From: Marininema mesophilum
GTDB taxonomy: Bacteria; Bacillota; Bacilli; Thermoactinomycetales; DSM-45169
Direction of reading: 5' to 3'
Assembly (NCBI RefSeq): GCF_900106775.1
Contig: NZ_FNNQ01000002.1
Coordinates: 1-64,000 of the forward strand
Length of the DNA: 64,000 nucleotides
Part shown: positions 36,537 to 44,494 of the stretch, in pieces
Layout: every line of letters starts with the position of its first letter
Position numbering within the stretch: the first letter of the stretch is position 1
Program-made: the position numbers and the translations under genes
The notes under the pieces: generated by a model
The model's database searches: none
The model's input: the letters and a program-made list of their open reading frames with translations, nothing else
What the model was told of the DNA's origin: nothing

Positions 36537-36551
36537 TTGTAAGCGGTTACT
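36537..36551 (+). promoter_or_regulatory. Second cre-like site upstream of gntP
   Basis: TTGTAAGCGGTTACT fits the cre consensus WTGNAANCGNWNNCW at every fixed position. It lies between the GntR gene and the permease gene. Confidence 0.6.
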
Positions 36552-36572
36552 TTTTGAGAGAAGGTGGAACCT

Positions 36573-37904
36573 ATGGGGACAGATATCTATCTATTGGTAA
36601 TAACATTGTTAGCAATTGTGATTGTCATTTTAGGAGTATCATGGTGGAAATGGCATGCATTTATTAGCTTGGCAGTGGCAAGCATGTTCTTAGCCATTAT
36701 GTCAGGACTATCGATGGATAAAATCGTTGACGCCTATGAAACTGGAGTAGGAAGCGTTTTAGGCCATCTAGTTGGCATTCTAGCTTTAGGTACAATTTTA
36801 GGAAAATTGATGTCAGATTCTGGTGCTGGTAAGCAAGTGGCAGATTACTTTATTAGATTTTTTGGCGTTAAGAAATTACCATGGGCTATGTTGTTCTCAG
36901 GGTTTATTATTGGCATTCCTGTATTTTTTGAAGTGGGTATTGTCATCTTATTACCTTTAGTTATTTTAATCTATAAGAGAACACAGCAAAATATATTACT
37001 TATTGGATTACCAGTGATTGCTGGGTTATCCATTGTACATGGAATTGTACCACCCCATCCAGGCGCGATGACTGCGATAGGGATTTATGATGCTAATATA
37101 GGAAAAGTCCTTCTCTATTCATTGATCATTGCATTACCAGCAGCTATTATTGCAGGGCCAGTATTTGCAAAATGGGTCCATAAACGGGTAGTTCCTAAAG
37201 GGGAGCCGGAATTAATTCGTGTTAATACAGTGTCAGAAAAACTACCGGGAACAGGAATTTCATTTTTTATTATCTTATTACCTGTTATCTTAATAATATT
37301 ATCAGTGGTCGTACCACATATGTCCTTGCCTAGTGGTTTAACAAAATTCCTTGTATTTATCGGTAATCCTGTGATTGCCCTTCTCATTTCCTGTTTTGCA
37401 GCATTTTATCTACTTGGAGTTCGGCAAGGCATGAATAAAAATATCATTAAAAAGATAACAGAAGAAAGCTTACTGCCAGTTGGATCCATTATTTTAATTA
37501 TTGGTGCTGGTGGCGGCTTCAAACAAATTCTCATTGATAGTGGTGTAGGTGCATCAATTGCTCAAATGTCTGAGAACCTATCTCTTTCTCCAATGGTCCT
37601 AGCATTTATGGTAGCCGGATTGATACGAATTGCAACAGGATCGGCAACCGTAGCATTAACAACAGCAGCAGGCATTGTATCGCCAATTATTGAGAATATG
37701 TCTGGTGTAAACGTGGAATTATTAGTGATTGCAACCGGTGCAGGTTCACTTATGTTTTCACATGTAAATGATGCAGGTTTCTGGTTAGTAAAAGAATATC
37801 TAGGATTAACAGTAAAAGAAACTTTTAAGACCTGGACGATATTAGAAACATTACTTTCGTTTATCGCTTTCGGAGGAGCTTTGCTATTCGATATCTTTGT
37901 TTAA
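36573..37904 (+). CDS. gntP: GntP-family gluconate/sugar-acid permease
   Basis: 443 residues with about 12 or more membrane helices. It is strongly similar to B. subtilis GntP in the parts IIGIPVFFEVGIVILLPLV, VHGIVPPHPGAMTA, IIGAGGGFKQILIDSGVG, GSATVALTTAAGIVSP and SHVNDAGFWLVKEYLGL. It is a proton symporter for gluconate or a related aldonate. Given its neighbours the natural substrate may be an amino-aldonate such as D-glucosaminate. The ATG at 36573 follows AAGGTGG. Confidence 0.9.
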   Translation: MGTDIYLLVITLLAIVIVILGVSWWKWHAFISLAVASMFLAIMSGLSMDKIVDAYETGVGSVLGHLVGILALGTILGKLMSDSGAGKQVADYFIRFFGVKKLPWAMLFSGFIIGIPVFFEVGIVILLPLVILIYKRTQQNILLIGLPVIAGLSIVHGIVPPHPGAMTAIGIYDANIGKVLLYSLIIALPAAIIAGPVFAKWVHKRVVPKGEPELIRVNTVSEKLPGTGISFFIILLPVILIILSVVVPHMSLPSGLTKFLVFIGNPVIALLISCFAAFYLLGVRQGMNKNIIKKITEESLLPVGSIILIIGAGGGFKQILIDSGVGASIAQMSENLSLSPMVLAFMVAGLIRIATGSATVALTTAAGIVSPIIENMSGVNVELLVIATGAGSLMFSHVNDAGFWLVKEYLGLTVKETFKTWTILETLLSFIAFGGALLFDIFV

Positions 37905-38005
37905 AAATAAAACCCTTTCTACATGGGTTCATAGAGAGAGAATAATCGATAAACAGTGGAAGTGGGTACAATATATCCAATAGGTAGTTACGGGGAGGGA
38001 ATTAA

Positions 38006-39541
38006 ATGGGGGAAGCTTGTATTATCGGTGTTGATATTGGAACGACAAGTACAAAAGCAGTGTTGTATAAAAAAAATGGTCAGTTAATGGAGAGCCACAA
38101 GGTTAAATATCCACTAGAAACACCAGTTGTTGGTGCGGTAGAACAAGATCCAGAAAAAATTTATAACGCTGTTGTTGAGGTTATCCAAAGCGTTGTAAAA
38201 AAAAGTAAAGTAGCATCAAGAGACATTCTTACTGTTTCATTTAGTTCAGCAATGCATAGTGTTATTGCTGTAGATGGTGAAGGTCAGGCAATTACAAAAT
38301 CCATCACATGGGCAGATAGTAGAAGTGAAAAATGGATAGAAAAAATTAAAAAGGATTGGAATGGGCATGAAATATATCTACGTACAGGCACACCCATTCA
38401 TCCTATGACCCCTCTCTCGAAACTTATATGGATGAGGTATGAACACCCTGATATCTTTGCTAAGAGCACCATGTTTATATCTATTAAAGAATATATATTT
38501 TACCGCTTTTTCGGGGAATATATAGTCGATTATTCTATTGCATCAGGAACAGGTATGTTCCATCTAAAGAATTTAACTTGGGACGAGGAGGCTCTCCGTG
38601 TTGCCGGGGTCTCTACAGAACAACTTTCAAAGCCAGTATCTACTACTTATCAAGTAGAGGGGTTAAATGAAGAAATTGCAAGTCAGTTAGGACTCTTACC
38701 TTCCACGCCTTTTGTGATCGGTGCAAGTGATGGTATGCTATCGAATCTTGGTGTTGGTGCGATAGAGCCAGGAGTAATTGCTGCTACGATAGGCACAAGT
38801 GGAGCGATTCGTACCGTGGTAGATCGTCCTATAGTTGATCCAAAAGGAAGGATATTCTGCTACGCTTTAACAGAGGATCACTGGGTTATAGGTGGTGCGT
38901 CTAATAATGGTGGCATAGCCCTCCAATGGGCGCTTGATCAATTTGGACAAGAAGAGGAGCAAGGAAAACAAAATAGTTCCGATGCATTTGATTTATTCGC
39001 TGAAACGGCTGCTAAGGCAACTTCTGGTTCGAGAGGCCTTCTTTTCTTCCCTTATCTTACAGGCGAACGCGCTCCTTTGTGGAATGCCGATGCAAGAGGT
39101 TCATATGTAGGATTAAGTATTCAACATAGACGCGAACATATTATACGTGCAACATTTGAGGGAATTTTATTAAATTTATATTCAATAGTAGAAGTATTGG
39201 AAGACATAACCGGAGAAACAAGTGTTATTTATGCAACTGGTGGCTTTTCACGTTCCCCATTTTGGCGTCAAATGATGGCGGATATTTTTGACAAGGATGT
39301 ATTCATACCAGAGAATTACGAGAGTTCGTGTCTAGGAGCTATGGTACTTGGTTTGTATAGTTTCGAGGAAATAAATAGTCTCTCAGCTGTGTCCACAATG
39401 ATTGGCAATAACCACCATCATCAACCAAATAAAGAGGAAGTGGCCCATTACAATGAATTGAAGCGGATTTATTCACGTATAGCACAGAACATTACTAAAG
39501 AATACGAGGAGTTAGCAAGCCTTCAGAAAAAGTGGACTTGA
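38006..39541 (+). CDS. gntK: Gluconokinase (FGGY family)
   Basis: 511 residues, closely similar to B. subtilis GntK: CIIGVDIGTTSTKAVL at the start, FSSAMHSVIAVD, ITWADSRSEKW, IGASDGMLSNLGVGAI, ATIGTSGAIR and LTGERAPLWN. It phosphorylates gluconate (or a related aldonate) to the 6-phosphate with ATP. The ATG at 38006 has GGGGAGGG upstream. Last gene of the sugar-acid operon, with a terminator at 39615-39646. Confidence 0.92.
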   Translation: MGEACIIGVDIGTTSTKAVLYKKNGQLMESHKVKYPLETPVVGAVEQDPEKIYNAVVEVIQSVVKKSKVASRDILTVSFSSAMHSVIAVDGEGQAITKSITWADSRSEKWIEKIKKDWNGHEIYLRTGTPIHPMTPLSKLIWMRYEHPDIFAKSTMFISIKEYIFYRFFGEYIVDYSIASGTGMFHLKNLTWDEEALRVAGVSTEQLSKPVSTTYQVEGLNEEIASQLGLLPSTPFVIGASDGMLSNLGVGAIEPGVIAATIGTSGAIRTVVDRPIVDPKGRIFCYALTEDHWVIGGASNNGGIALQWALDQFGQEEEQGKQNSSDAFDLFAETAAKATSGSRGLLFFPYLTGERAPLWNADARGSYVGLSIQHRREHIIRATFEGILLNLYSIVEVLEDITGETSVIYATGGFSRSPFWRQMMADIFDKDVFIPENYESSCLGAMVLGLYSFEEINSLSAVSTMIGNNHHHQPNKEEVAHYNELKRIYSRIAQNITKEYEELASLQKKWT

Positions 39542-39614
39542 AATTATGGGATATCATTATTGCGGAGATGGATGTAACCAAGGCGTTGGTCGATGAATTT
39601 TTTTCCATAATGAA

Positions 39615-39646
39615 GAGCACTCGGAAATGTCCGGGTGTTCTTTTTT
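39615..39646 (+). terminator. Rho-independent terminator of the sugar-acid operon
   Basis: GAGCACTCGG pairs with CCGGGTGTTC (two G-T pairs), then TTTTTT. Confidence 0.75.
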
Positions 39647-39696
39647 GTGTTGTCCTGCTGTCCCACCATCATAGCCTTGGAAGTGAGGTGATCATC

Positions 39697-39858
39697 ATGA
39701 GAAAGGCAATTCAAAAGGAGTACCAATTGAGGATTGTTAGGGAAACGTTTGGTAATAAGGAAATTAAAGATGCATTTAAAAAAGCACTTGAACCCTACTT
39801 TCTATCCAATGATGACCTCGAGATAGAAACTAAACACTCTAAGGTTGCCGTCCAATAA
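39697..39858 (+). CDS. 53-residue charged protein beside the recombinase
   Basis: Starts at the ATG at 39697 after AGTGAGGTG. It is rich in Lys and Glu (KEYQLRIVRETFGNKEIKDAFKKALEPYF). It sits between the operon terminator and the recombinase gene, and ends in its own terminator hairpin. The size and place fit a recombination directionality factor (SprB of SP-beta is of comparable size), but I see no sequence match; it could equally be an unrelated small protein. Confidence 0.5.
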   Translation: MRKAIQKEYQLRIVRETFGNKEIKDAFKKALEPYFLSNDDLEIETKHSKVAVQ

Positions 39859-39874
39859 ATGGACGGCAACTTTT
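39844..39874 (+). terminator. Terminator between the small gene and the recombinase
   Basis: 10-bp perfect stem GTTGCCGTCC/GGACGGCAAC plus TTTT. The stop codon of the 53-residue gene lies in the loop. The recombinase therefore probably has its own promoter or depends on read-through. Confidence 0.8.
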
Positions 39875-39898
39875 ATAAATGAATGAAAGGAGCGTTAC

Positions 39899-41368
39899 AT
39901 GAGTATTAAATATGCGGTTTATGTAAGGGTATCTACTGATAGGGAAGAGCAAATATCTTCTGTTGGCAATCAGATTGATATTTGTAGAAACTGGCTCGAA
40001 AGAAATGGCTATGATTGGGATGAGAATCAGGTGTTTAAGGATGAAGGTATTAGCGGAACTCTTTTTTTGGAGAGACCTTCTATTCAATTGATATTGAAAA
40101 AAGCAAAAGGAAAAGAAATCAATATGGTGGTGTTTAAATCCATCAGTCGCTTGGCTAGAGACCTGAAGGATTCTCTAGAGATTAGAGAGGTATTTATTTC
40201 TCATAATGTAAGGATTATTTCTGTCGAGGAAGGCTATGACTCTCATAAGGTGGGTAAAAATGACATGGCCTTTGAACTGTGGTCTTTATTTTCGGCTCAG
40301 TATAGTCGAACTCTTTCTTCTGGGGTATCAGCAGCATTGGCGGCTAAAGTTAGACGAGGAGAGCATATTGGAAAAACTCCCTATGGATATGTCAAAGAAG
40401 ATGGCTTTCTCAAAATTAAAGAAGAAGAGGCGAAGGTAGTCAGGCGAATCTTCGACTGGTACAACCAAGGCTGGGGTTATAAACGAATTATGAAAGAATT
40501 AAATTTAAAGAGAATCAAGCCAAAGGAAATTAATAAATGGCAGATTACTTCTGTGCAACGTTTGATCAGAAACCCCTTATATTGCGGAGATTTTATTTTT
40601 AATCAGTACACAGTGATAAAAGTGAATGGTCGCCGAAAACAAATTAAAAATCCGCGTGAGAAATGGATGTACTATAAAGACCATCATGTTCCCATCGTTT
40701 CTAAAGAAGTTTGGAAGCGTGCTAACAATGTCAAGGTTAAAAGAACAACCTTTACGCCATGGAATGAATTTCGAGGGATTATGAAGTGCAAAATTTGTGG
40801 GTCAAATATGATTATCAATCGCTCAGTAAGGAAGAGAAAAGATGGCTTTAAAACGAACTGGGATTACCTAAAGTGTAGCAAATTTCGCCGTAGTGGAGAG
40901 TATGGATGTGTGAATCATGCACCGATTTTGTATGAGGATTTTAGAACAATCGTTGTAGAGACACTGCTCACAAAGGGAGAATCAGTATCCATCTATTTTC
41001 AAGACAATTTACAAAAAAAGAGGACGTCAGAATTAAATCAACTGGTAGCAAGCAAAGAACAGTGGCTGAGCAGGAAAGACAAATTGCTCGATCTGTATTT
41101 AGATCAGTTGATCAATAAGGATGAGTTTGAAGAGAGACGCAGAGAAATTGAAAAGGATATTCTCATGATAGAGGATAAAGTTTTTCATTTGAAGAAAAAC
41201 AAAGGGTTAAAAACAGATATTGATTCGATCCGAGAGGCTTTTAAACAGTTGAACGATCATGAGCAAGATCTATATAAAGCGTTTAACTCGTTGATTGATG
41301 AAATTCGTATCCACCCGGATAAAGCGATCGAGGTCGACTATACCTTTGCAGATCCTAAAAATGCTTGA
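39899..41368 (+). CDS. Large serine recombinase of the gerE element
   Basis: 489 residues. The N-terminal resolvase domain has YAVYVRVSTDRE with catalytic Ser12, the GISGTLFLERPS segment and the SISRLARDLKDS Arg motif. The recombinase domain follows (KTPYGYVKEDG...VVRRIFDWYNQGWGYKRIMKELN), then a zinc ribbon (CKICGSNM..YLKCSK..YGC) and a long coiled coil (about 375-450). This is the architecture of SpoIVCA and SprA, which excise skin and SP-beta. AAAGGAG precedes the ATG. The stop codon lies on the first bases of the attR arm, so the enzyme gene abuts its own target site. Confidence 0.95.
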   Translation: MSIKYAVYVRVSTDREEQISSVGNQIDICRNWLERNGYDWDENQVFKDEGISGTLFLERPSIQLILKKAKGKEINMVVFKSISRLARDLKDSLEIREVFISHNVRIISVEEGYDSHKVGKNDMAFELWSLFSAQYSRTLSSGVSAALAAKVRRGEHIGKTPYGYVKEDGFLKIKEEEAKVVRRIFDWYNQGWGYKRIMKELNLKRIKPKEINKWQITSVQRLIRNPLYCGDFIFNQYTVIKVNGRRKQIKNPREKWMYYKDHHVPIVSKEVWKRANNVKVKRTTFTPWNEFRGIMKCKICGSNMIINRSVRKRKDGFKTNWDYLKCSKFRRSGEYGCVNHAPILYEDFRTIVVETLLTKGESVSIYFQDNLQKKRTSELNQLVASKEQWLSRKDKLLDLYLDQLINKDEFEERRREIEKDILMIEDKVFHLKKNKGLKTDIDSIREAFKQLNDHEQDLYKAFNSLIDEIRIHPDKAIEVDYTFADPKNA

Positions 41369-41405
41369 GAGCATTCCTGAAAGGGTACACATCACAAACG
41401 TGATG
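41367..41405. other. attR of the gerE-intervening element
   Basis: A 29-base arm (41367-41395) mirrors the arm at 25888-25916 with one mismatch, followed by the core AACGTGATG (41397-41405) and then the gerE 3-prime part. In the excised circle the two arms meet around AAAC, giving a 62-base near-perfect dyad (attP). Confidence 0.88.
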
Positions 41406-41477
41406 CAAAAACTGAACGTGAGGGGACGGTCTCAAGCCGTGGTTGAATTAGTGAGACTAGGAGATCTGAAAATCTGA
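41397..41477 (+). CDS. gerE: gerE 3-prime segment (interrupted)
   Basis: The frame from the core reads NVMQKLNVRGRSQAVVELVRLGDLKI and stop, matching the C-terminus of B. subtilis GerE (AMQKLGVKGRSQAVVELLRMGELEL in outline). It has no start of its own. Fusion to codons 1-49 at 25747-25893 gives a complete 72-residue GerE. A terminator follows at 41501. Confidence 0.93.
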   Translation, partial: NVMQKLNVRGRSQAVVELVRLGDLKI

Positions 41478-41500
41478 AACATTGAAACACCCCTGTAGAT

Positions 41501-41527
41501 ACCCTACCCATCGCGTAGGGTTTCTTT
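41501..41527 (+). terminator. Terminator after gerE
   Basis: Stem ACCCTAC/GTAGGGT followed by TTTCTTT. Confidence 0.7.
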
Positions 41528-41599
41528 GCATTTTCAGAGGGAGGTGTGGATCGAAACTTGTATCCTATCCATTGATCGTTTAACATAAAGGTTAGATTC

Positions 41600-41640
41600 G
41601 CTAGACGCATGGCTTGAGAGTATGGGGTCATGCGTTTAGC
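41600..41640. promoter_or_regulatory. Inverted repeat upstream of the MarR gene
   Basis: GCTAGACGCATG and CATGCGTTTAGC (one G-T pair) are 17 nt apart, close before the regulator start; it may be an autoregulatory operator. Confidence 0.45.
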
Positions 41641-41675
41641 TGGGGACTTTCTAGATGGTTAAGGAGCTCACACCA

Positions 41676-42122
41676 ATGGAGACCAAATCTAGTTTGCCAC
41701 AAGGATTGGTAATGGAGATTGAACGTTTCGTACGGGAAATTAGCGTTGTTATCAAACGAAAAGGACGCGAAATCCTCAATGAATTCCCGATTACCCCACC
41801 ACAGTTTACTGCCTTGCTATGGTTGAATGAACAGGGGGATATGACCATCGGGGAACTATCGCAAAAGATGTTTCTCGCTTGTAGTACCATGACAGACTTA
41901 GTAGATCGGATGGAGAAAAATGGTGTGGTTGAACGGGTTCGTGATGAAAAGGACCGACGAGTAGTACGCATCCATTTATTGGACAAAGGTACATCCATCA
42001 TTATGGAAGTAATGGAAGCACGGCAGAATTATTTGTCTGAAATGCTGTCCCATTTACCCGAGGATGAAGTAAAGGAGATGGCAAAACATTTGGGCACTCT
42101 CCACCGTGAGATGCATCAATAA
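41676..42122 (+). CDS. MarR-family transcriptional regulator (YsmB-like)
   Basis: 148 residues. The winged helix (FTALLWLNEQGDMTIGELSQKMFLACSTMTDLVDRMEKNGVVERVRDEKDRRVVRIHLLDKG) is typical MarR. In B. subtilis a MarR-like gene, ysmB, lies in the same place by gerE and racE. The ATG at 41676 is 9 nt after AAGGAG; the upstream ATG at 41655 precedes this site and is less likely. Terminator at 42124. Confidence 0.9.
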   Translation: METKSSLPQGLVMEIERFVREISVVIKRKGREILNEFPITPPQFTALLWLNEQGDMTIGELSQKMFLACSTMTDLVDRMEKNGVVERVRDEKDRRVVRIHLLDKGTSIIMEVMEARQNYLSEMLSHLPEDEVKEMAKHLGTLHREMHQ

Positions 42123-42123
42123 A

Positions 42124-42156
42124 CTCCCTCAGCATTATGGGGAGTCGTTTTTTTTA
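42124..42156 (+). terminator. Terminator after the MarR gene
   Basis: Stem ACTCCC/GGGAGT followed by CGTTTTTTTT. Confidence 0.75.
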
Positions 42157-42265
42157 GACAAGTCAGATGAAGACCGTCCTGCTTCTTCTCTCCATATAAT
42201 GATCTGTAGAAATAATCGACGATAACGAAATGCGCTATGCATGAACTGGAGGCAACAGAAGACCG

Positions 42266-43111
42266 ATGGATCAGCATTTACCACAGAGTGCGATTGGCAT
42301 ATTAGATTCAGGAGTCGGTGGGTTGACGGTAGCACGAGAAGTCTTCCGTCAATTGCCTAAGGAAAGGGTCCTTTATTTTGGAGATACTCTTCGGTGCCCT
42401 TATGGTCCTCGAACTCCTCAAGAAGTCAGGCAATTTACTCTCGAAATCGTCCATTTTTTATCTCGTCTTCCATTAAAGGCGCTTGTAATCGCTTGTAATA
42501 CGGCTACCGCCGCTGCGCTACAAGAGGCACGTGAACAATTCTCCATTCCTGTATTGGGTGTGATCGAGCCCGGTGCTCGAGCAGCGATAAAAGTATCTCG
42601 TCGGGGACGGATCGGTGTGATTGGAACTCAAGGAACCATTCATAGTGCAGCGTATGAGCAGGCATTGAAGCGAATAGACTCTGAACTATTTGTTTTCAGC
42701 CACGCATGTCCGACATTGGTTCCCCTTGTAGAGAGTGGGAATGGACACAGTGAGGAGGCCCGACGTATTGTACACAATGCCCTTGCTCCATTAAAAGCCC
42801 ATCGACTCGATTCACTTATTTTAGGATGCACCCATTATCCACTTATTACAGAGGCGATTGGAGAGGTGGTGGGGGAGGAGACTACCTTGATTAGCTCTGC
42901 AGAAGAGACGGCAAGGGAGTTATCTACGGTGCTTCATCATAAAGGGTTATTAGCTGACGGCCGTCGTTTTCCTACTGGAGATCATCACTTTTTTATTAGT
43001 GGTCAACCTGCTTCCTTTCGACGAATCGCTGAAACATGGTTGGGTCGTCCCCTTGAGGTGGAACAGGTATCCCTGCAATCAATTATTAATCAGAGTAGGA
43101 CGGTAGGTTGA
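42266..43111 (+). CDS. murI: Glutamate racemase
   Basis: 281 residues; makes D-glutamate for peptidoglycan in the cytosol. Both catalytic cysteines are present: Cys in VIACNTATAAAL and in LILGCTHYPLI. The N-terminus IGILDSGVGGLTV is the standard motif, with YFGDTLRCPYGPR following. Called racE in B. subtilis. A GGAGG site lies 13 nt before the ATG, which is longer than usual. Confidence 0.96.
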   Translation: MDQHLPQSAIGILDSGVGGLTVAREVFRQLPKERVLYFGDTLRCPYGPRTPQEVRQFTLEIVHFLSRLPLKALVIACNTATAAALQEAREQFSIPVLGVIEPGARAAIKVSRRGRIGVIGTQGTIHSAAYEQALKRIDSELFVFSHACPTLVPLVESGNGHSEEARRIVHNALAPLKAHRLDSLILGCTHYPLITEAIGEVVGEETTLISSAEETARELSTVLHHKGLLADGRRFPTGDHHFFISGQPASFRRIAETWLGRPLEVEQVSLQSIINQSRTVG

Positions 43112-43112
43112 A

Positions 43113-43152
43113 AAAAGGGAGAATGAAGGGTGACCCTTCATTCTCCCTTTTT
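43113..43152 (+). terminator. Rho-independent terminator after murI
   Basis: Long stem (AAAAGGGAGAATGAAGGGT and its reverse complement) with a T-run. Confidence 0.92.
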
Positions 43153-43228
43153 GGGTTTGCAACCTAAAGCTAATTCCCTCTCACGATGGATTTTTTCTAT
43201 CTTTCTTTAATCTAGAAGAAACAAGTGG

Positions 43229-43257
43229 GGATATTTTCGCCCGGGGCTCGTATATAT
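43229..43257 (+). promoter_or_regulatory. Sigma-E-like promoter of gerM (weak)
   Basis: GGATATTTT near -35 and CGTATATAT near -10, resembling the sigma-E pattern; gerM is a mother-cell gene in B. subtilis. Match is partial. Confidence 0.4.
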
Positions 43258-43289
43258 GTATCAGAAACCTTGTCCCGGGAGGGGATCGT

Positions 43290-44348
43290 ATGCGGAAGAA
43301 GTGGCTAACAGGGGCGATAACCCTTATCGTATTTCCTTTGCTAATCACAGGTTGTATGTTTGGCCCAGATCAAGAAGGGTCTGCTCCAATAGACCCACCC
43401 CCTAAAAAATCGGATCTTCCTGAAAAAAGCAAGCCAGATCCATCAGGGATGACAAATCAAAAGAAATCGACTACTCAAGCTGCGAAAAAAAATGAATTGG
43501 AACTTTACTTCATGACGGATTCAGGCTATATCGCTCCCTATGCTCTCAATGTCCCCAAAGTAGAAGGAATTGCCAAGGAAGCAGTAAAGTATATGGTGAA
43601 AGACGGTCCTGGGGAAGCAACGCTACCGAAAGGGTTTAGCGGCATCCTGCCCAAAAATACACAGGTAAAAGGGTTAAGCATTCGAGATGGTATAGCTACA
43701 GTCAACTTCTCTAAAGAGTTCCTCTCTTATGATAAAGGGATGGAGGAGGATATCTTAGCGGCCCTCACCTGGACATTAACTGGATTTGACTCTGTAAAAA
43801 AGGTGAACATTAAAGTGGATGGGAAGGCATTAAAAGAGATGCCGAAAGGAAAAAGTGTAGCACAAAACCTGTCTCGAGCAAGTGGGATCAATGTAGAACT
43901 CGCTCAGGGAATCGATGCGGCTCATAGCATGCCAGTAACCCTTTACTTTTTAGGGCAGACACCAAATAATGAGATTTACTACGTACCTGTGACGAGAATG
44001 ATCAATCGGAGGAGTAATGTCGCAGAGGCCACCTTGAAAGAGCTCGTCAAAGGGCCACAGACAGGATCAGACCTGGTGACAGCCCTTGGAGAAACAACGA
44101 AGGTGAACGGGGTCAAGGTGCAAGGAGATACAGCCATTGCTGACTTTGGCAAGCAACTCCTTCAGTATAGTGACAAACATGAAGCATCTAAAGATGCCCT
44201 AAAGACGATTATTCTCTCTCTCACAGAGAATAGTGCTGTAAAGAAAGTGAAAATCACCGTGGATGGAAAATCGGATGCATTATCTGGTGATGATAGCTAT
44301 GAGAAGCCTGTTAATCGACCTGAAAAAGTAAATCCAGGTGGATTCTGA
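43290..44348 (+). CDS. gerM: GerM, spore germination/sporulation lipoprotein
   Basis: 352 residues. It has a signal peptide with lipobox LLITGC, a Pro/Lys-rich linker and two GerMN domains: ELYFMTDSGYIAPYALNVPK through KVNIKVDGK, and VTLYFLGQTPNNEIYYVPVTR through KVKITVDGK. GerM helps anchor the SpoIIIAH-SpoIIQ channel complex in the forespore intermembrane space and is needed for germination. The place before rph matches B. subtilis. Confidence 0.94.
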   Translation: MRKKWLTGAITLIVFPLLITGCMFGPDQEGSAPIDPPPKKSDLPEKSKPDPSGMTNQKKSTTQAAKKNELELYFMTDSGYIAPYALNVPKVEGIAKEAVKYMVKDGPGEATLPKGFSGILPKNTQVKGLSIRDGIATVNFSKEFLSYDKGMEEDILAALTWTLTGFDSVKKVNIKVDGKALKEMPKGKSVAQNLSRASGINVELAQGIDAAHSMPVTLYFLGQTPNNEIYYVPVTRMINRRSNVAEATLKELVKGPQTGSDLVTALGETTKVNGVKVQGDTAIADFGKQLLQYSDKHEASKDALKTIILSLTENSAVKKVKITVDGKSDALSGDDSYEKPVNRPEKVNPGGF

Positions 44349-44389
44349 TCGATGATTGGAATGAGATTGGTGTTAACTGGCAAGATAGA

Positions 44390-44418
44390 AGAGGCGGGAT
44401 AGGAACCGCCTCTTTTTT
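44390..44418 (+). terminator. Rho-independent terminator after gerM
   Basis: Stem AGAGGCGG/CCGCCTCT followed by TTTTTT. Confidence 0.9.
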
Positions 44419-44440
44419 CTTAATCGCTTTTCTGTGTTCG

Positions 44441-44462
44441 TTTAGAGGTGCTGTGGTATAAT
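44441..44462 (+). promoter_or_regulatory. Extended -10 promoter of rph operon
   Basis: TGGTATAAT with TATAAT at 44457-44462; the -35 region is poor. Confidence 0.5.
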
Positions 44463-44494
44463 GATGAAACCTGAATTGGTTGGAGGGAATTGGA

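Larger units (their letters stand above)
25885..41396. mobile_element. 15.5-kb gerE-intervening (skin-like) element
   Basis: The element splits gerE and is bounded by the 9-bp repeat AACGTGATG. Its gene list from left to right is polysaccharide deacetylase, PIG-L deacetylase (minus), LysR/MFS/DJ-1 operon (minus), an eight-part sugar-acid operon, a 53-residue protein and a large serine recombinase whose stop codon overlaps the right attachment arm. No capsid, tail or replication genes are seen. The layout equals that of developmental intervening elements (skin in sigK, SP-beta in spsM) that are removed from the mother-cell chromosome. The part 28.4-31.2 kb looks richer in G+C than 31.7-39.5 kb, so the cargo is a mosaic. 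Confidence 0.92.

Noticed and set aside
39532..39858. 108-codon reading of the small gene before the recombinase
   Set aside because: The longer frame overlaps the gluconokinase end and runs through a terminator hairpin; the ATG at 39697 with AGTGAGGTG is the supported start.
25711..41477. gerE simply being a pseudogene cut by an ordinary prophage
   Set aside because: Both halves are conserved in frame, the join is exact at a shared core, the inner ends are inverted repeats, and no phage structural or replication genes are present. A regulated excision element explains this better.
41295..41477. A separate 60-codon gene at the right border
   Set aside because: Its first part is a shadow of the recombinase gene and its last part is the gerE 3-prime end; there is no ribosome-binding site of its own.
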